Below, in pieces: positions 35,212 through 44,417 of a DNA stretch of 64,000 nucleotides. Made by a program: the position numbers and the translations under genes. Source of the DNA: Streptacidiphilus pinicola (GTDB lineage Bacteria > Actinomycetota > Actinomycetes > Streptomycetales > Streptomycetaceae); assembly GCF_003258295.1 (NCBI RefSeq), contig NZ_QKYN01000008.1, positions 62,001 through 126,000 of the forward strand, written 5' to 3'. The stretch's first letter is position 1, and the number at the start of each line of letters is the position of its first letter. The notes beneath the pieces were generated by a model. That model saw only the letters and a list, made by a program, of their open reading frames with translations. It was not told the DNA's origin and searched no databases.

Positions 35212-36549
35212 ATGGTCTCGACCGGTTCCCGCGCGCGCCTGCTGGCCTGGCTCGCCCTGATCGGCAGCCTGGCGGCGGTGATCGTGCTCGTGTCCGCGTC
35301 CGGGCGCGGCGGCCTGCTGGTCCTTTTGCTCGGGTCGGCCGGCGTCGTGGCCGTGGCGGTGGGTCTGTGGCTGACGGTGGCACACCGGGGAGTGGTGCGC
35401 TGGTTCGGCGTCCTGCTGGTGCTGTGCGCCCTGACGGTGGTTCTGATCAGCTATACCGTCAAGGGGGTGTGGCCAGAGGCGGTGGCCGCGGTTCTCCTGT
35501 GGTGCGTCGCGGCCGTCTGCGCCCGGTCGGCCCTGCGGACGGTGCGCCCGTCGGACGGCATGCACGCGATCCGCCACGCACCGCCAACCCGTCCCGTGCT
35601 GATCATGAACCCGCGCTCGGGCGGGGGCAAGGTCGGACGGTTCGGCCTGATCGCGAAGGCCGAGGCGCTGGGAGCGCGCGTGGAGTTGCTGGACGCCGCC
35701 CAGGGACACGTCGACGTCACGGAGCTCGCCCGACGCGCCGTGGCCGCCGGCGCCGACCTGCTCGGCGTCGCCGGCGGCGACGGGACCCAGGCGCTGGTGG
35801 CCGCCGTCGCCGCGGAGCACCGGCTGCCCTTCCTCGTGCTGCCCGCCGGCACCCGGAACCACTTCGCCATGGATCTGGGACTGGACCGCGCCGACCCCTC
35901 CCTCGCCCTCGCCGCGCTCACCGACGGCGAGGAACTGCTCGTCGACCTGGGCACGGTGAACGGCCGACCGTTCGTCAACACCGTCTCGTTCGGGGTGTAC
36001 GCGCAGATCGTGCAGAGCCCCGAGTACCGTGACGCCAAGACCGGCACGGCCCTCGAAGCCCTGCCCGACCTGCTGCTCGGCTACTCGGGCGAGCAGATGC
36101 ACGCCGTGATCGACGGCGCCGCACTGCAAGCCCCCCAGGCCCTCCTGGTGAGCAACAACGCCTACGCAGGTGCCCAGCCGCTCGGAGCCGCGCGGCGGCC
36201 CCGACTCGACGGCGGCGTGCTGGGCGTCGTCGGGGTGCGGGTGGAGAACGCCGCCCAGGCCGCCGAGGTCGCGATGCTCGGTCGCCGTGCGGCCGGCCTC
36301 ACCGCGACCACGGCGCGCGAGGTCACTGTCCACTCCCGGGCACCGAGCGTCCCGGTCGGGGTGGACGGCGAGGCCCTCAGCCTGAGCACCCCGGTCACCT
36401 GCACGGTCCACCCGGGCGCGCTCAGAGTCCTCGTCCCCCGGCAACGCCCCGGAGTACCGGCGCCCAGAGGGGCGCTGGAGGTACGGCGGCTGCTCGGCCT
36501 GGCTCTCGGCAGTGCGTTGCCGGCCGACCATGCGCAGACCGACCGCTGA
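35212..36549 (+). CDS. Diacylglycerol/lipid kinase with N-terminal membrane helices
   Basis: 445 residues with GAGAGGAG upstream. About four hydrophobic helices (residues 10-110) precede a DAGK catalytic domain: LIMNPRSGGGK near 130, GGDGT near 185 and PAGTRNHFAMDLG near 210. Phosphorylates a lipid or sphingoid head group at the membrane. The N-terminal membrane anchor is additional to the usual soluble YegS/DgkB layout. Confidence 0.85.
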   Translation: MVSTGSRARLLAWLALIGSLAAVIVLVSASGRGGLLVLLLGSAGVVAVAVGLWLTVAHRGVVRWFGVLLVLCALTVVLISYTVKGVWPEAVAAVLLWCVAAVCARSALRTVRPSDGMHAIRHAPPTRPVLIMNPRSGGGKVGRFGLIAKAEALGARVELLDAAQGHVDVTELARRAVAAGADLLGVAGGDGTQALVAAVAAEHRLPFLVLPAGTRNHFAMDLGLDRADPSLALAALTDGEELLVDLGTVNGRPFVNTVSFGVYAQIVQSPEYRDAKTGTALEALPDLLLGYSGEQMHAVIDGAALQAPQALLVSNNAYAGAQPLGAARRPRLDGGVLGVVGVRVENAAQAAEVAMLGRRAAGLTATTAREVTVHSRAPSVPVGVDGEALSLSTPVTCTVHPGALRVLVPRQRPGVPAPRGALEVRRLLGLALGSALPADHAQTDR

Positions 36550-37510
36550 GGCGGGCCCGCCGCCCCGCGACACCGTGGCGTCGGCGGCCGCCGACGACAG
36601 GGCCCGCTCCCTGCTGCGGCGGCTCCGGTCGCACCCGGCGCGGATGCCCGAGGAGCTCGCCGCGTTCGCCGTGCGAGAGATGGGTCCTCGCGCCTACGCG
36701 GAGGTGGAGCGACTGCGGCAACGCCTCCCGCAGGCCGGTGACGAACGTATCCGTGCCCACGCGGCCGCTCGCGGGGTGCGCACGACCGTGGCGGAGGGCT
36801 CCTTCGTCGGCGGACCGTTCCTGGTCCTGATCCCGGTGGCGTTCTGCCGGGCCCTGCTGGCCCAGGTGCAGATGGTGCTGGAAATGGCGGCCCTGGCCGG
36901 GAGGGACCCACGGAAGGCCGAGCGTGCCGCGGAGCTCCTGGTGCTGCAAGGAGCCCATCAGGATGTCGAGACCGCTGCCGCGGCTCTCGCGCAGAGCGAC
37001 ACGGTCGCCTCGCGCACCGACCGACGGCCGGCCGGGCTGTGGCGGGTGACCATGCGGATGGCGAGCATCCTGGGGCTGCGCGACGTCGGCGGGACACGCC
37101 GGTCCGAGGCGAGGTTCGTCCGGCTCGGCCGGCGCGTGCTGCTCGGCGTCGTGATCATGCTGGGGACCGTTGCCCCGCTGGTGTGGCTGCCGTACATGTC
37201 CGTCGCCTACCGGCGCGCAGGCCGGGCGATGGCCGAGAGAGCCGCTGAATTCTACTTCGGCGCGCAGGCCGGGTTGCCGGCCGACGCGGAACCCGACTCG
37301 GGCTTCTCCGGGACGGTCCTGCGTGCCCTGGCGTCGGTGGCGCTCGTCGTGGTGCCCCTGCTGCTGATCCTGCTGACGGGTGCCCAACTGGCCGACCGGG
37401 AGTGGCCGCTGGTCGTGCTGGTGCTCGTGGGGAGCTCGCTCGGCGTTGGTGCCTGGTGGCAGTCGCGTCATCGGGCGCAGCGCCGACGGGGCGACAGTTC
37501 CGGCCTCTGA
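36530..37510 (+). CDS. Hypothetical membrane protein
   Basis: 326 residues from the ATG at 36530, overlapping the lipid kinase gene by 20 bases, so probably one operon. N-terminal soluble helical half, then helices near VVIMLGTVAPLVWLPYMSVA and two at the C-terminus (VALVVVPLLLILLTG, WPLVVLVLVGSSLGVGA). Not recognised. Confidence 0.7.
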   Translation: MRRPTAEAGPPPRDTVASAAADDRARSLLRRLRSHPARMPEELAAFAVREMGPRAYAEVERLRQRLPQAGDERIRAHAAARGVRTTVAEGSFVGGPFLVLIPVAFCRALLAQVQMVLEMAALAGRDPRKAERAAELLVLQGAHQDVETAAAALAQSDTVASRTDRRPAGLWRVTMRMASILGLRDVGGTRRSEARFVRLGRRVLLGVVIMLGTVAPLVWLPYMSVAYRRAGRAMAERAAEFYFGAQAGLPADAEPDSGFSGTVLRALASVALVVVPLLLILLTGAQLADREWPLVVLVLVGSSLGVGAWWQSRHRAQRRRGDSSGL

Positions 37511-37512
37511 GC

Positions 37513-37527
37513 CGGTCCGAGGGACCG
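37513..37527. terminator. Small hairpin between convergent genes
   Basis: CGGTCC-GAG-GGACCG exactly fills the gap between two convergent stop codons. Confidence 0.4.
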
Positions 37528-37851
37528 CTACCGGGCGATTTCGCGGGCGAGGTGCTTGACCTCTGCCGCCGCGCGGCGGACGAAGTGCACGCCGTAGATC
37601 GACGCGGCGATCAGGAACAGGCCGGCGACCTCGCGCGGAGCACTTTCGGCGTGCATCCGAGCGGCCGTCTCCTCAGAGCCGTCACGCCCGTAGGCGCCGA
37701 CACCGAGCACCTCCCGACCCATGTCGACGACGCCTTCGGCAGCTCGCACCACCCCCATGGCGACCAGGCCCGCGACCATCCAGGCGACGGGCGGGATCCC
37801 CGAGCCCGGCCCGGCACCTGGTGTGGTCGGTGAATACGTGGTGAGGGACAT
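37528..37851 (-). CDS. Hypothetical small membrane protein
   Basis: 107 residues, GGAGG upstream. One clear helix near VAWMVAGLVAMGVVRAAEG and a second near LFLIAASIYGVHFVRR. Not recognised. A near-perfect GGGCC-N4-GGCCC box lies 63 bases upstream, so it is probably part of the DevR-like regulon. Confidence 0.7.
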   Translation of the reverse strand: MSLTTYSPTTPGAGPGSGIPPVAWMVAGLVAMGVVRAAEGVVDMGREVLGVGAYGRDGSEETAARMHAESAPREVAGLFLIAASIYGVHFVRRAAAEVKHLAREIAR

Positions 37852-37913
37852 GGGGCTTCCCTCCTTCCGAGGTGTCGTCTCACACCCTAGGCAAGGGCCA
37901 TCGGGAAGGTCCT

Positions 37914-37927
37914 GGGCCGGTCGGCCC
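37914..37927. promoter_or_regulatory. DevR/OsdR-box-like palindrome
   Basis: GGGCCGGTCGGCCC, perfect 6-bp arms around GT, 63 bases before the start at 37851. A further GGTCCC half-site follows at 37934. Confidence 0.6.
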
Positions 37928-38023
37928 GCCAATGGTCCCGAAAGCGGCGTCAAGTCCGGCCTCTGCCTCGACCTCACCGGCGCGCCGAGGTGCCCCGGGC
38001 GGCGGCAGGACGTCGGGAGGAGG

Positions 38024-38998
38024 TCAGCCGAGAGCGCTGCCGGCGGCCGTGCGCGGCGTGGGGGCGCCTTCAGGGCCGTAGCCGAGGCGGATCAGCATCT
38101 GGACGTGCTCCGGCCCGTTGCGTGGATCGCGCAGCATCCAGCGGAGTTCGGGCCATTCGACCGCCTGGTGCAGCAGTGAGGTCCGCACCTGGTCCCGGGT
38201 GGCCAGCAGCAGGACGTGCTGCAGGGCGAGCCCGGCACGGAGCCAGTCCGCGGGCCGGTCGTTGTCGGTGGCGAGCACGCCCAACTGCGGGTGCTGCTCG
38301 AAGAGCTGGGCCGGCATACGGGTCGGCGGGCGCAGCCCGGAGAAGTCCCGCATCGGGAGGTGGCCGGACGCGTCCTGCGGACCCAGAGCCTCGGGCGGGA
38401 TGCCGAAGTCCGTCGCCGCGCTGGAGCGGACCCAGCTGCGGCTCTCCTCGCGGCGCTCGCGGTCGGTGATCGTGCGGGCCTCGGCCTCGTAGGTCAGCGC
38501 CATCAGTCGACGCGTCTCGTCCGTGTCGGGCAGGTGCAGGCGTGCTCCCTCGACGCGGGCCGCGTCGACCAGTCCGGTGCGCAGCCGCTCCGGCAGGAGT
38601 TGGGCCGAGAACGGGTGGCGGCTGGAGTGACGGCGCCAGATCTGCTCGTACAGGTCCGGCTCCGCCGTGGTGTCGCCGTGCGGGCGGCCGGCCAGGCGGA
38701 CGGAGGCGAGCAGTTGCGGCTCGTGGCGGTCGGGCAGCAGCCGTAGGACGGGTTCCCAGCCGTGGTGGGCGACAGCGAGCCGAAGGTTGAACGCGGCGGC
38801 GCCGACCGAGACGTGCAGGCCGCGGCCGTCCGGATCCTCGAGCCGCAGCTCGCGGTCGAGCGTGGCGCGGATCTCGACGGTGTGTGTCTCCGGGCGCAGC
38901 CGGAAGCGCCAGGGCTGGGTGTTGTGCATGGACGGGGCGGCCACGGCGGCGGAGACGAGCTCCTCCAGGACGGTGGCGTCCAGGGTCCCGGTCGTCAT
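38024..38998 (-). CDS. Acg-type nitroreductase-family protein
   Basis: 324 residues, AGGAGG upstream. FMN-binding signature SAAVAAPSMHNTQPWRFRL near residue 17, RRHSSRHPF near 120 and [17 protein letters not shown] near 270 match the Acg (Rv2032) family. In Mycobacterium tuberculosis these are strongly induced by the dormancy regulator DosR; Acg was reported to sequester FMN rather than act as an enzyme. A paralogue lies at 44737. Confidence 0.87.
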   Translation of the reverse strand: MTTGTLDATVLEELVSAAVAAPSMHNTQPWRFRLRPETHTVEIRATLDRELRLEDPDGRGLHVSVGAAAFNLRLAVAHHGWEPVLRLLPDRHEPQLLASVRLAGRPHGDTTAEPDLYEQIWRRHSSRHPFSAQLLPERLRTGLVDAARVEGARLHLPDTDETRRLMALTYEAEARTITDRERREESRSWVRSSAATDFGIPPEALGPQDASGHLPMRDFSGLRPPTRMPAQLFEQHPQLGVLATDNDRPADWLRAGLALQHVLLLATRDQVRTSLLHQAVEWPELRWMLRDPRNGPEHVQMLIRLGYGPEGAPTPRTAAGSALG

Positions 38999-39083
38999 GG
39001 CGGCCTCCTTCACAACGGCGCTGCCGTCGCGCCTGCTGTTCCGAGACTGCGCCGGTGCCGCGGAGCAGGAGCAGGGCCGCTCG

Positions 39084-39097
39084 GGGCCTTGCGGTCC
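39084..39097. promoter_or_regulatory. DevR/OsdR-box-like palindrome
   Basis: GGGCCTTGCGGTCC, 86 bases upstream of the nitroreductase start. The 275-base divergent gap also holds the site at 39146. Confidence 0.45.
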
Positions 39098-39145
39098 GCC
39101 GATGGGCCCTGGTCGCTGCGTCCGGTGGTGCCCACGCGCGCGATG

Positions 39146-39159
39146 GGGACGTTCGGCCG
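39146..39159. promoter_or_regulatory. DevR/OsdR-box-like palindrome, weaker
   Basis: GGGACGTTCGGCCG, two mismatches from the perfect site at 51166, 115 bases upstream of the Rv1733c-like gene. Confidence 0.35.
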
Positions 39160-39273
39160 CCCGGGAGGGGCCCGGCCGGTCCTGCCCGGCCGCGGCCGGG
39201 AGGACGAGGCTGATGGCAGCGGTGAAGTCCGCCGTGCCGGCCGAGGCCGTACGCACCGATGGAGGGCAGTCCG

Positions 39274-39879
39274 ATGGGCACCCCTGCTGCAGCTCCCCGT
39301 CCGTCCGTCCCCGCTCCGAGACGTTCCCGCCTCGCCCTGGCCCGGGCCCGTCGCCGCAGCGCCCTGTGGCGGCGCAGCGACCGGTGGCGCGCGGCACTGG
39401 TGGAGATCCAGGTGCTGGCCCTCGTCGCGTCCGCCGTGCTGTGCGCGCTGCTGGGGCTGTCGGTCTATCAGCACGCCCGTGCCCACGCCCTTCAGGTCGA
39501 GCGTGGTCTGCGCCCCACGCAGGCACGCGTCCTCCAGCCGCCCTACTCCTCCGGGTCCAGCGGCGAGCAGGCCCAGGTGAGCTGGACCGCTCCCGACGGC
39601 TCGTCACGCCAGGGGATCGCCGGGGTTTCGGGGACCGTCCAGGTGGGTTCCCGGGTGCAGATCTGGATCGACGGGAATGGCAACGCCGCCACCGGGCCCG
39701 CCACGACCAGCAACATCGTCGGCACCGCGATCCTGACGGGTCTGCTCGTCATGATCGGTGCGGACGTCGCGCTGGTCTCGGCCGGCGCCATGGCGCGTTC
39801 GCGCCTCAACCGCCGTGACGAGACGGCGTGGGACAAGGAGTGGCTGGTCTACGAGCCGGTCTGGTCACGCCGCGCCTGA
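39274..39879 (+). CDS. Rv1733c-like two-helix membrane protein
   Basis: 201 residues starting MGTPAAAP with GGAGG eight bases before. A basic N-terminus, helix one (VLALVASAVLCALLGLSVY), a middle extracytoplasmic part with ARVLQPPYSS and helix two (TAILTGLLVMIGADVALVS). This layout fits the actinobacterial Rv1733c family, whose M. tuberculosis member belongs to the DosR dormancy regulon. Function unknown. Confidence 0.75.
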   Translation: MGTPAAAPRPSVPAPRRSRLALARARRRSALWRRSDRWRAALVEIQVLALVASAVLCALLGLSVYQHARAHALQVERGLRPTQARVLQPPYSSGSSGEQAQVSWTAPDGSSRQGIAGVSGTVQVGSRVQIWIDGNGNAATGPATTSNIVGTAILTGLLVMIGADVALVSAGAMARSRLNRRDETAWDKEWLVYEPVWSRRA

Positions 39880-39916
39880 GCCGGCATCCGCGAGCACCGA
39901 CCGAAGGAAGGCCCCG

Positions 39917-40474
39917 ATGAGTACCGCCGACACCACCTCCCGCTCGCCGAGGCGCATCCTCGTCGCCTACGCCGGCCGTGCCGGCGCGACCGCCGAGATC
40001 GCCGAATGGCTGGGCGAACGCCTGCGCCACCAGGCCGAACCCTTCGAGGTCACCGTGGCCGAGGCGTCCGACGACCTGGACCCGACCGGCTACGACGCCG
40101 TCGTCCTCGGCTCCGCCCTCTACGAAGGCCACTGGCTGCGCCCGGCGCGGCACTTCGCCCGCCGCCACCGCCACGATCTGGCCGACGTGTGGGTCTGGAC
40201 CTTCAGCAGCGGCCCGCTGGACGACTCGGCCACCACCCGCGAGATCACCGTCACCCACAGCGCCGAGCGGGCCTCGCACCGGCTCGGCGCCCGCGACCAC
40301 CTCACCTTCGGCGGCCGCCTGGCACCCGACGCGCAGGGCTGGCTCGCCCACACCATGGTCGAGAGCGGCCACGGCGGCGACTTCCGTGACCGCGACCAGA
40401 TCGACGGCTACGCCGACCAGATCGGTGGTGAACTGTCCGTCCTGCCGAGGCGGCACCGTCACCGCGCCGCCTGA
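39917..40474 (+). CDS. Flavodoxin-domain protein
   Basis: 185 residues, AAGGAAG upstream. The FMN phosphate loop is AYAGRAGATAEIAEWLG near residue 18, followed by VVLGSALYEGHWL and WTFSSGPLDDS. Resembles HemG-type menaquinone-dependent protoporphyrinogen oxidase/flavodoxin proteins. In this island it may serve redox balance under low oxygen. Confidence 0.8.
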   Translation: MSTADTTSRSPRRILVAYAGRAGATAEIAEWLGERLRHQAEPFEVTVAEASDDLDPTGYDAVVLGSALYEGHWLRPARHFARRHRHDLADVWVWTFSSGPLDDSATTREITVTHSAERASHRLGARDHLTFGGRLAPDAQGWLAHTMVESGHGGDFRDRDQIDGYADQIGGELSVLPRRHRHRAA

Positions 40475-40506
40475 GGCGTCGTCAGCACGCTGCTCGCCGC
40501 CGAGCC

Positions 40507-41226
40507 TCAGCGGCGGGCGGACCGTGCCGAGCCGCCCGGGCCGGCGGCGTGCTCGGCGGCCTGGGAGGCGATGACGGCGGCCTGGACCCGGCGTTCCACG
40601 CCGAGCTTCGCGAGCATCCGCGAGATGTGGTTCTTCACCGTCTTCTCGGCGAGGTACAGCCGTTGGCCGATCTCGCGGTTGGTCAGTCCGTCGCCGATGA
40701 GGGCCAGGATGTCGCGCTCGCGGTCCGTCAGTTCCGCCAGCGCGTCCGGCTGTTGTGGGGCCGCGGTGCCCTGCCCGCGCAGGCGGGCCATGAGCCGGGT
40801 GGCGGCGCCGGGGTCGAGCATCGACTGGCCGGAGCCGACCGTGCGGACGGCCGAGATCAGGTCCGTGCCGCTGATCTGCTTGAGCACGTAGCCCGAGGCG
40901 CCGGCCATGATCGCGTCCAGCAGGGCGTCCTCGTCGTCGAACGACGTCAGCATGAGGCAGGCGAGGTCCGGCAGCTGGGAGCGCAGCTCGCGGCAGACGG
41001 TGATGCCGTCGCCGTCGGGCAGCCGCACGTCCAGGACCGCGACGTCGGGGCGCAGGGCCGGGACCCGGGCCAGGGCCTGCGCGCAGGTCGCGGCCTCGCC
41101 GACGACCTCGAGGCCCGGTTCGGCGTCGAGCATGTCGTGCACGCCGCGGCGGACCACCTCGTGGTCGTCCAGCAGGAAGACCCGGACGGTGCCGGTGGGC
41201 GGAGCGCCGGAGGTGTCGGTGGTCAT
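40507..41226 (-). CDS. DevR/OsdR-like response regulator
   Basis: 239 residues. Receiver domain with LLDDHE (acidic pocket), phospho-acceptor Asp66 in [13 protein letters not shown] and Lys in GYVLKQ. The NarL-type DNA-binding domain [20 protein letters not shown]...[17 protein letters not shown] is closely similar to the DosR C-terminus (AEKTVKN, AKLGMERRTQAAV in the mycobacterial protein). Probable partner of the kinase at 42486 and master regulator of the island. Its leader carries a 13-bp tandem repeat and a box at 41316. Confidence 0.93.
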   Translation of the reverse strand: MTTDTSGAPPTGTVRVFLLDDHEVVRRGVHDMLDAEPGLEVVGEAATCAQALARVPALRPDVAVLDVRLPDGDGITVCRELRSQLPDLACLMLTSFDDEDALLDAIMAGASGYVLKQISGTDLISAVRTVGSGQSMLDPGAATRLMARLRGQGTAAPQQPDALAELTDRERDILALIGDGLTNREIGQRLYLAEKTVKNHISRMLAKLGVERRVQAAVIASQAAEHAAGPGGSARSARR

Positions 41227-41238
41227 CCGTTACCCCAT

Positions 41239-41264
41239 CTCTTCTGTGCGCCTCTTCTGTGCGC
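41239..41264 (-). repeat. 13-bp tandem direct repeat in the regulator leader
   Basis: CTCTTCTGTGCGC occurs twice, head to tail (41239-41251, 41252-41264), 12 bases before the regulator start. In the mRNA this places two GAAGAG stretches next to the ribosome-binding site. Confidence 0.6.
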
Positions 41265-41315
41265 CGCGAGCGGCTGATCCACAGGATCCTCCCGTCCGGG
41301 CCGGGACTCCCGATA

Positions 41316-41329
41316 GGGCCGAACGGTCC
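41316..41329. promoter_or_regulatory. DevR/OsdR-box-like palindrome
   Basis: GGGCCGAACGGTCC(C), 89 bases upstream of the response-regulator start, suggesting autoregulation. Confidence 0.5.
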
Positions 41330-41361
41330 CATCGTCTCGCGATCGTCATGAGCAGGCGGGC

Positions 41362-42234
41362 TCAGTGGGGGACCACCGCCACCGGCGCGTGGGCGAGGTG
41401 CAGCACGCGGTGCGGCACCCGGCCGATCGGCAGGCTGAAGTGCTGGGTGTGCTTGCGGTGCGCACCCACCACCACCAGGCAGGCGTCCTTGGACGCGTTC
41501 ACGATCTCCTCCTCGGCGAGCCCCAGGCCCACCTGGAGGACGACCTCGACACCGGGGTGCGCGGCACGTGACGGGGCCAGCAGCTGCTCCAGCTCCAGGG
41601 TCTCGTCCGCGTTGCGCTGCGCCTGGTCCTGCGGCGGGACCACCACGTGGCCGGGGAACACCTGCGGATACATCCAGGAACGGATCACCCGCAGCGGGAC
41701 GCCGCGTCGCTCGGCCTCGGCGAAGGCGAAGTCCACCGGCTCGGGCTCTCCGGGAGCCACACCGACCACGACCGGGCCGCCCTGGTCGGGCGCGCCCTCG
41801 ACGGGGACCAGGACGGCCGGTACGGGCGTGTGCGCGGCCACACCCTCGCTGACCGATCCGAGCAGGAAGGTCAGGAAGGCGTTCTGCCCGCGGCGGCCGG
41901 TGACGAGCAGGCTCGCGCCGGACGACGCCATCCGCAGCAGTCCCTCGACCGCGGCCTCGTCGATCAGCTCGGGCTCGACCTTCAGATCCCGGTGGCGCCG
42001 GCGCATGTCCCGCGCGGCGCTCTCGAGGAGGTCCCACGCGGCCTTGCGGACGTCCTCGACCATGTCCGGCTTGTAGGCCTCCGGCAGGCGGTAGGCCTGC
42101 ATGCTCCAGGCGTGCCCGATGCGCAGCACGGTGCCGCGCAGGTGGGCTTCGTCGGAGGCCCATTCCAGGGCCACGCGGGCGTTGTCGGAGGTGTCGAGGC
42201 CGACCACCACGGCCTCGGTCGGCGAACTGTTCAT
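41362..42234 (-). CDS. Tandem universal stress protein
   Basis: 290 residues, two USP domains. Domain 1 (1-145) starts VVVGLDTSDNARVALEWA and has the ATP-loop GRRGQNAFLTFLLGSVSEGV. Domain 2 (150-290) ends GAHRKHTQHFSLPIGRVPH. Double USPs are the commonest members of dormancy regulons. It is upstream of and co-directional with the response regulator; the 135-base gap holds a box. Confidence 0.92.
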   Translation of the reverse strand: MNSSPTEAVVVGLDTSDNARVALEWASDEAHLRGTVLRIGHAWSMQAYRLPEAYKPDMVEDVRKAAWDLLESAARDMRRRHRDLKVEPELIDEAAVEGLLRMASSGASLLVTGRRGQNAFLTFLLGSVSEGVAAHTPVPAVLVPVEGAPDQGGPVVVGVAPGEPEPVDFAFAEAERRGVPLRVIRSWMYPQVFPGHVVVPPQDQAQRNADETLELEQLLAPSRAAHPGVEVVLQVGLGLAEEEIVNASKDACLVVVGAHRKHTQHFSLPIGRVPHRVLHLAHAPVAVVPH

Positions 42235-42357
42235 CAGTGCCTCCTGCTCGGGGGTCGGCGGAGCCGCCGGGCCGCGTCGACGCTGGCGACTTCGGCGTGT
42301 GACTTCAGCGTGGCACCGCAGCGGCCCGCGGACGAGGGCTGACCGGGCCCGCGCGTT

Positions 42358-42371
42358 GGGCCGCCAGGCCC
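42358..42371. promoter_or_regulatory. DevR/OsdR-box-like palindrome
   Basis: GGGCCGCCAGGCCC, perfect GGGCC arms, midway between the divergent stress-protein and histidine-kinase genes (about 120 bases from each start). Confidence 0.55.
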
Positions 42372-42485
42372 GGGTTCCGCCCTGGACGCGACTGGAAGCG
42401 GATCTGGTGCGTCTGGTCTCCGGGCTCGGTAACGTGACCTTGACCGGGAATTCCGGCCGACACGCCACGGGGGGTGGAGGGACCG

Positions 42486-44237
42486 GTGCCCGAGGAAGCC
42501 TCGCCGGAGACCGACAAGGGAGCGTTGGGGCTTCCGGACCTGCGCCTGGACCAGCTCCTGGAGGAGCTGCAGACCCGGCTGGACGCCGCCCGCGGCACCC
42601 GCGACCGGGTGCACGCGCTGCTGGAGGCCGTGCTCACCGTCGGCCGCGAGCTCGACCTCGACCAGGTCCTGCAGCAGATCGTCGAGACCGCCGCGACCCT
42701 GGTCGACGCCCGTTACGCCGCCCTCGGCGTCATCGGTGACGACGGGATGCTGGCCAAGTTCCTCACCACCGGTCTGACGCCCGAGCAGGTCAGGGGGATC
42801 GGGCCGTTCCCCACCGGGCACGGGATCCTCGGCGAGCTGATCCGCCACCCGGAGCCGCTGCGCCTGCGCGACATCGCCGAGCACGAGGCCTCCGTCGGCT
42901 TCCCCGCCAACCACCCGCCGATGCACAGCTTCCTCGGCGTGCCGATCCGGGTGCGCGGAGAGGTCTTCGGCAACCTCTACCTCACCGAGAAGCGTGACGG
43001 CGGCCAGTTCGACGCCGAGGACGAGTCGGTGCTGCAGACCCTCGCCGTCGCCGCCGGCGTGGCCATCGACAACGCCCGCCTGTACCGCGAGGCCCGGCTG
43101 CGCGAGCGGTGGCTGCTGGCCAGCGGCGAGATCACCAGCCGGCTCCTCTCCGGCGCCTCCGAGCAGGACGTGCTCGCCGAGCTGGTCCAGGCGTCGGTGG
43201 AGATCCTGGAGGCGGACCTCGGCGTCATCGCCCTCACGCTGCAGACCACCGGCGGAACCGGTCTCGCGGTCCAGCTGGCGGAGGGACTGGACGCGGAGCT
43301 GCACCGGGGCCTGCTGCTGCCCCTGGAGGGCTCCTTCATGGGCACGGCCTTCTCCTCCGCCGAACCGATCACCAGCAACGACATCGCCCACGACCCGCGT
43401 GTCACCGCGGGACCACCGCGCTGGCAGGGGCTCGGAGCCGCCGTGGCCGTGCCGCTGGGCCGCGGCGCCAACGGGCCGCGCGGAGTGCTGATGCTGGCCC
43501 GCAGGACCGGGCTGTACCCGTTCACGTCGGTGGACGTCGCACCGCTCAAGGCCTTCGCGAACCAGGCCGCCCTGGCCCTGGAGCTCGCCGCCCACCGCAG
43601 CGACGCCGAGCAGCTCGCTCTGCTGGAGGACCACGACCGGATCGCCCGGGACCTGCACGACCTCGCCATCCAGCGGATCTTCGCGACCGGCATGACGCTG
43701 CAGAGCGCGCAGCGCTTCATCGACCACCCGCAGGCAGCCGAACGGGTCGGCCGGGCGGTGGAGGACCTCGACGAGACGGTGAAGATCATCCGCACGTCGA
43801 TCTTCGGCCTCCGCTCGCGGAACTCGGCCCAGGAGTCGACGGGACTGCGCGCCCGGCTCGTGGACGTCGTCTCCCGGTTCGTGCCCACCCTCGGCTTCAC
43901 CCCGTCGCTCCGGCTCGAGGGCCTGCTCGACACCGACGTCCCCGCCGACACGGCCGACGACGTCCTGGCGGTGCTGCAGGAGGCGCTCAGCAACGCCTCA
44001 CGGCACGCGGGAGCGAAACGCATCGAGGTCTTGGCCAGGGTGACCGGGGGCAGCACGTCCGAGGTGCTGCTGAGCGTCGCCGACAACGGCGTCGGCCTGT
44101 CGGAGGGCGGCCGTCGCAGCGGACTGGTCAACCTCGAGGAGCGGGCCGCCAAGCACGGGGGCGTGCTCCACCTGGAGCCGAACCCGGGCGGTGGCACCCG
44201 TCTGGTCTGGCGGGTGCCCGTGCGGCCGGAGGACTGA
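42486..44237 (+). CDS. DevS/OsdK-like two-GAF sensor histidine kinase
   Basis: 583 residues from GTG with GGAGG five bases before; GTG 42474 is an alternative. GAF-A (about 50-195), GAF-B (about 215-370), HisKA_3 DHp with phospho-acceptor His391 in RIARDLHDLAIQ and a C-terminal ATPase (EALSNASRHAGA, VADNGVG, GGGTRL). His143 in FPANHPPM sits where DevS of M. tuberculosis has its proximal heme ligand His149, so a heme-based gas or redox sensor is likely. It should phosphorylate the response regulator encoded at 40507. Confidence 0.93.
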   Translation: MPEEASPETDKGALGLPDLRLDQLLEELQTRLDAARGTRDRVHALLEAVLTVGRELDLDQVLQQIVETAATLVDARYAALGVIGDDGMLAKFLTTGLTPEQVRGIGPFPTGHGILGELIRHPEPLRLRDIAEHEASVGFPANHPPMHSFLGVPIRVRGEVFGNLYLTEKRDGGQFDAEDESVLQTLAVAAGVAIDNARLYREARLRERWLLASGEITSRLLSGASEQDVLAELVQASVEILEADLGVIALTLQTTGGTGLAVQLAEGLDAELHRGLLLPLEGSFMGTAFSSAEPITSNDIAHDPRVTAGPPRWQGLGAAVAVPLGRGANGPRGVLMLARRTGLYPFTSVDVAPLKAFANQAALALELAAHRSDAEQLALLEDHDRIARDLHDLAIQRIFATGMTLQSAQRFIDHPQAAERVGRAVEDLDETVKIIRTSIFGLRSRNSAQESTGLRARLVDVVSRFVPTLGFTPSLRLEGLLDTDVPADTADDVLAVLQEALSNASRHAGAKRIEVLARVTGGSTSEVLLSVADNGVGLSEGGRRSGLVNLEERAAKHGGVLHLEPNPGGGTRLVWRVPVRPED

Positions 44238-44258
44238 GCGACTGACGCTCCGTGCTGA

Positions 44259-44272
44259 GGGCCTGTCGGCCC
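44259..44272. promoter_or_regulatory. DevR/OsdR-box-like palindrome
   Basis: GGGCCTGTCGGCCC, 22 bases after the kinase stop and 145 bases before the HTH gene. Identical to the site at 58322. Confidence 0.55.
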
Positions 44273-44326
44273 CCTCCTGCGGCCCCGCCTGGACCTGCGG
44301 CGACGGCCGTCCCGAGGGCACAGAGG

Positions 44327-44340
44327 GGACCGGTCGGCCC
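44327..44340. promoter_or_regulatory. DevR/OsdR-box-like palindrome
   Basis: GGACCGGTCGGCCC, inside GGGGACCGGTCGGCCC; read on the other strand it is nearly identical to the site at 41316. 77 bases before the HTH gene. Confidence 0.5.
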
Positions 44341-44417
44341 TGTCCGCCGCCACGGCCGCGGCGAACGCTGAGAGGTGAGCCACCCCGTCGTACCGCACTG
44401 GTGGGAGTGATCCGATC

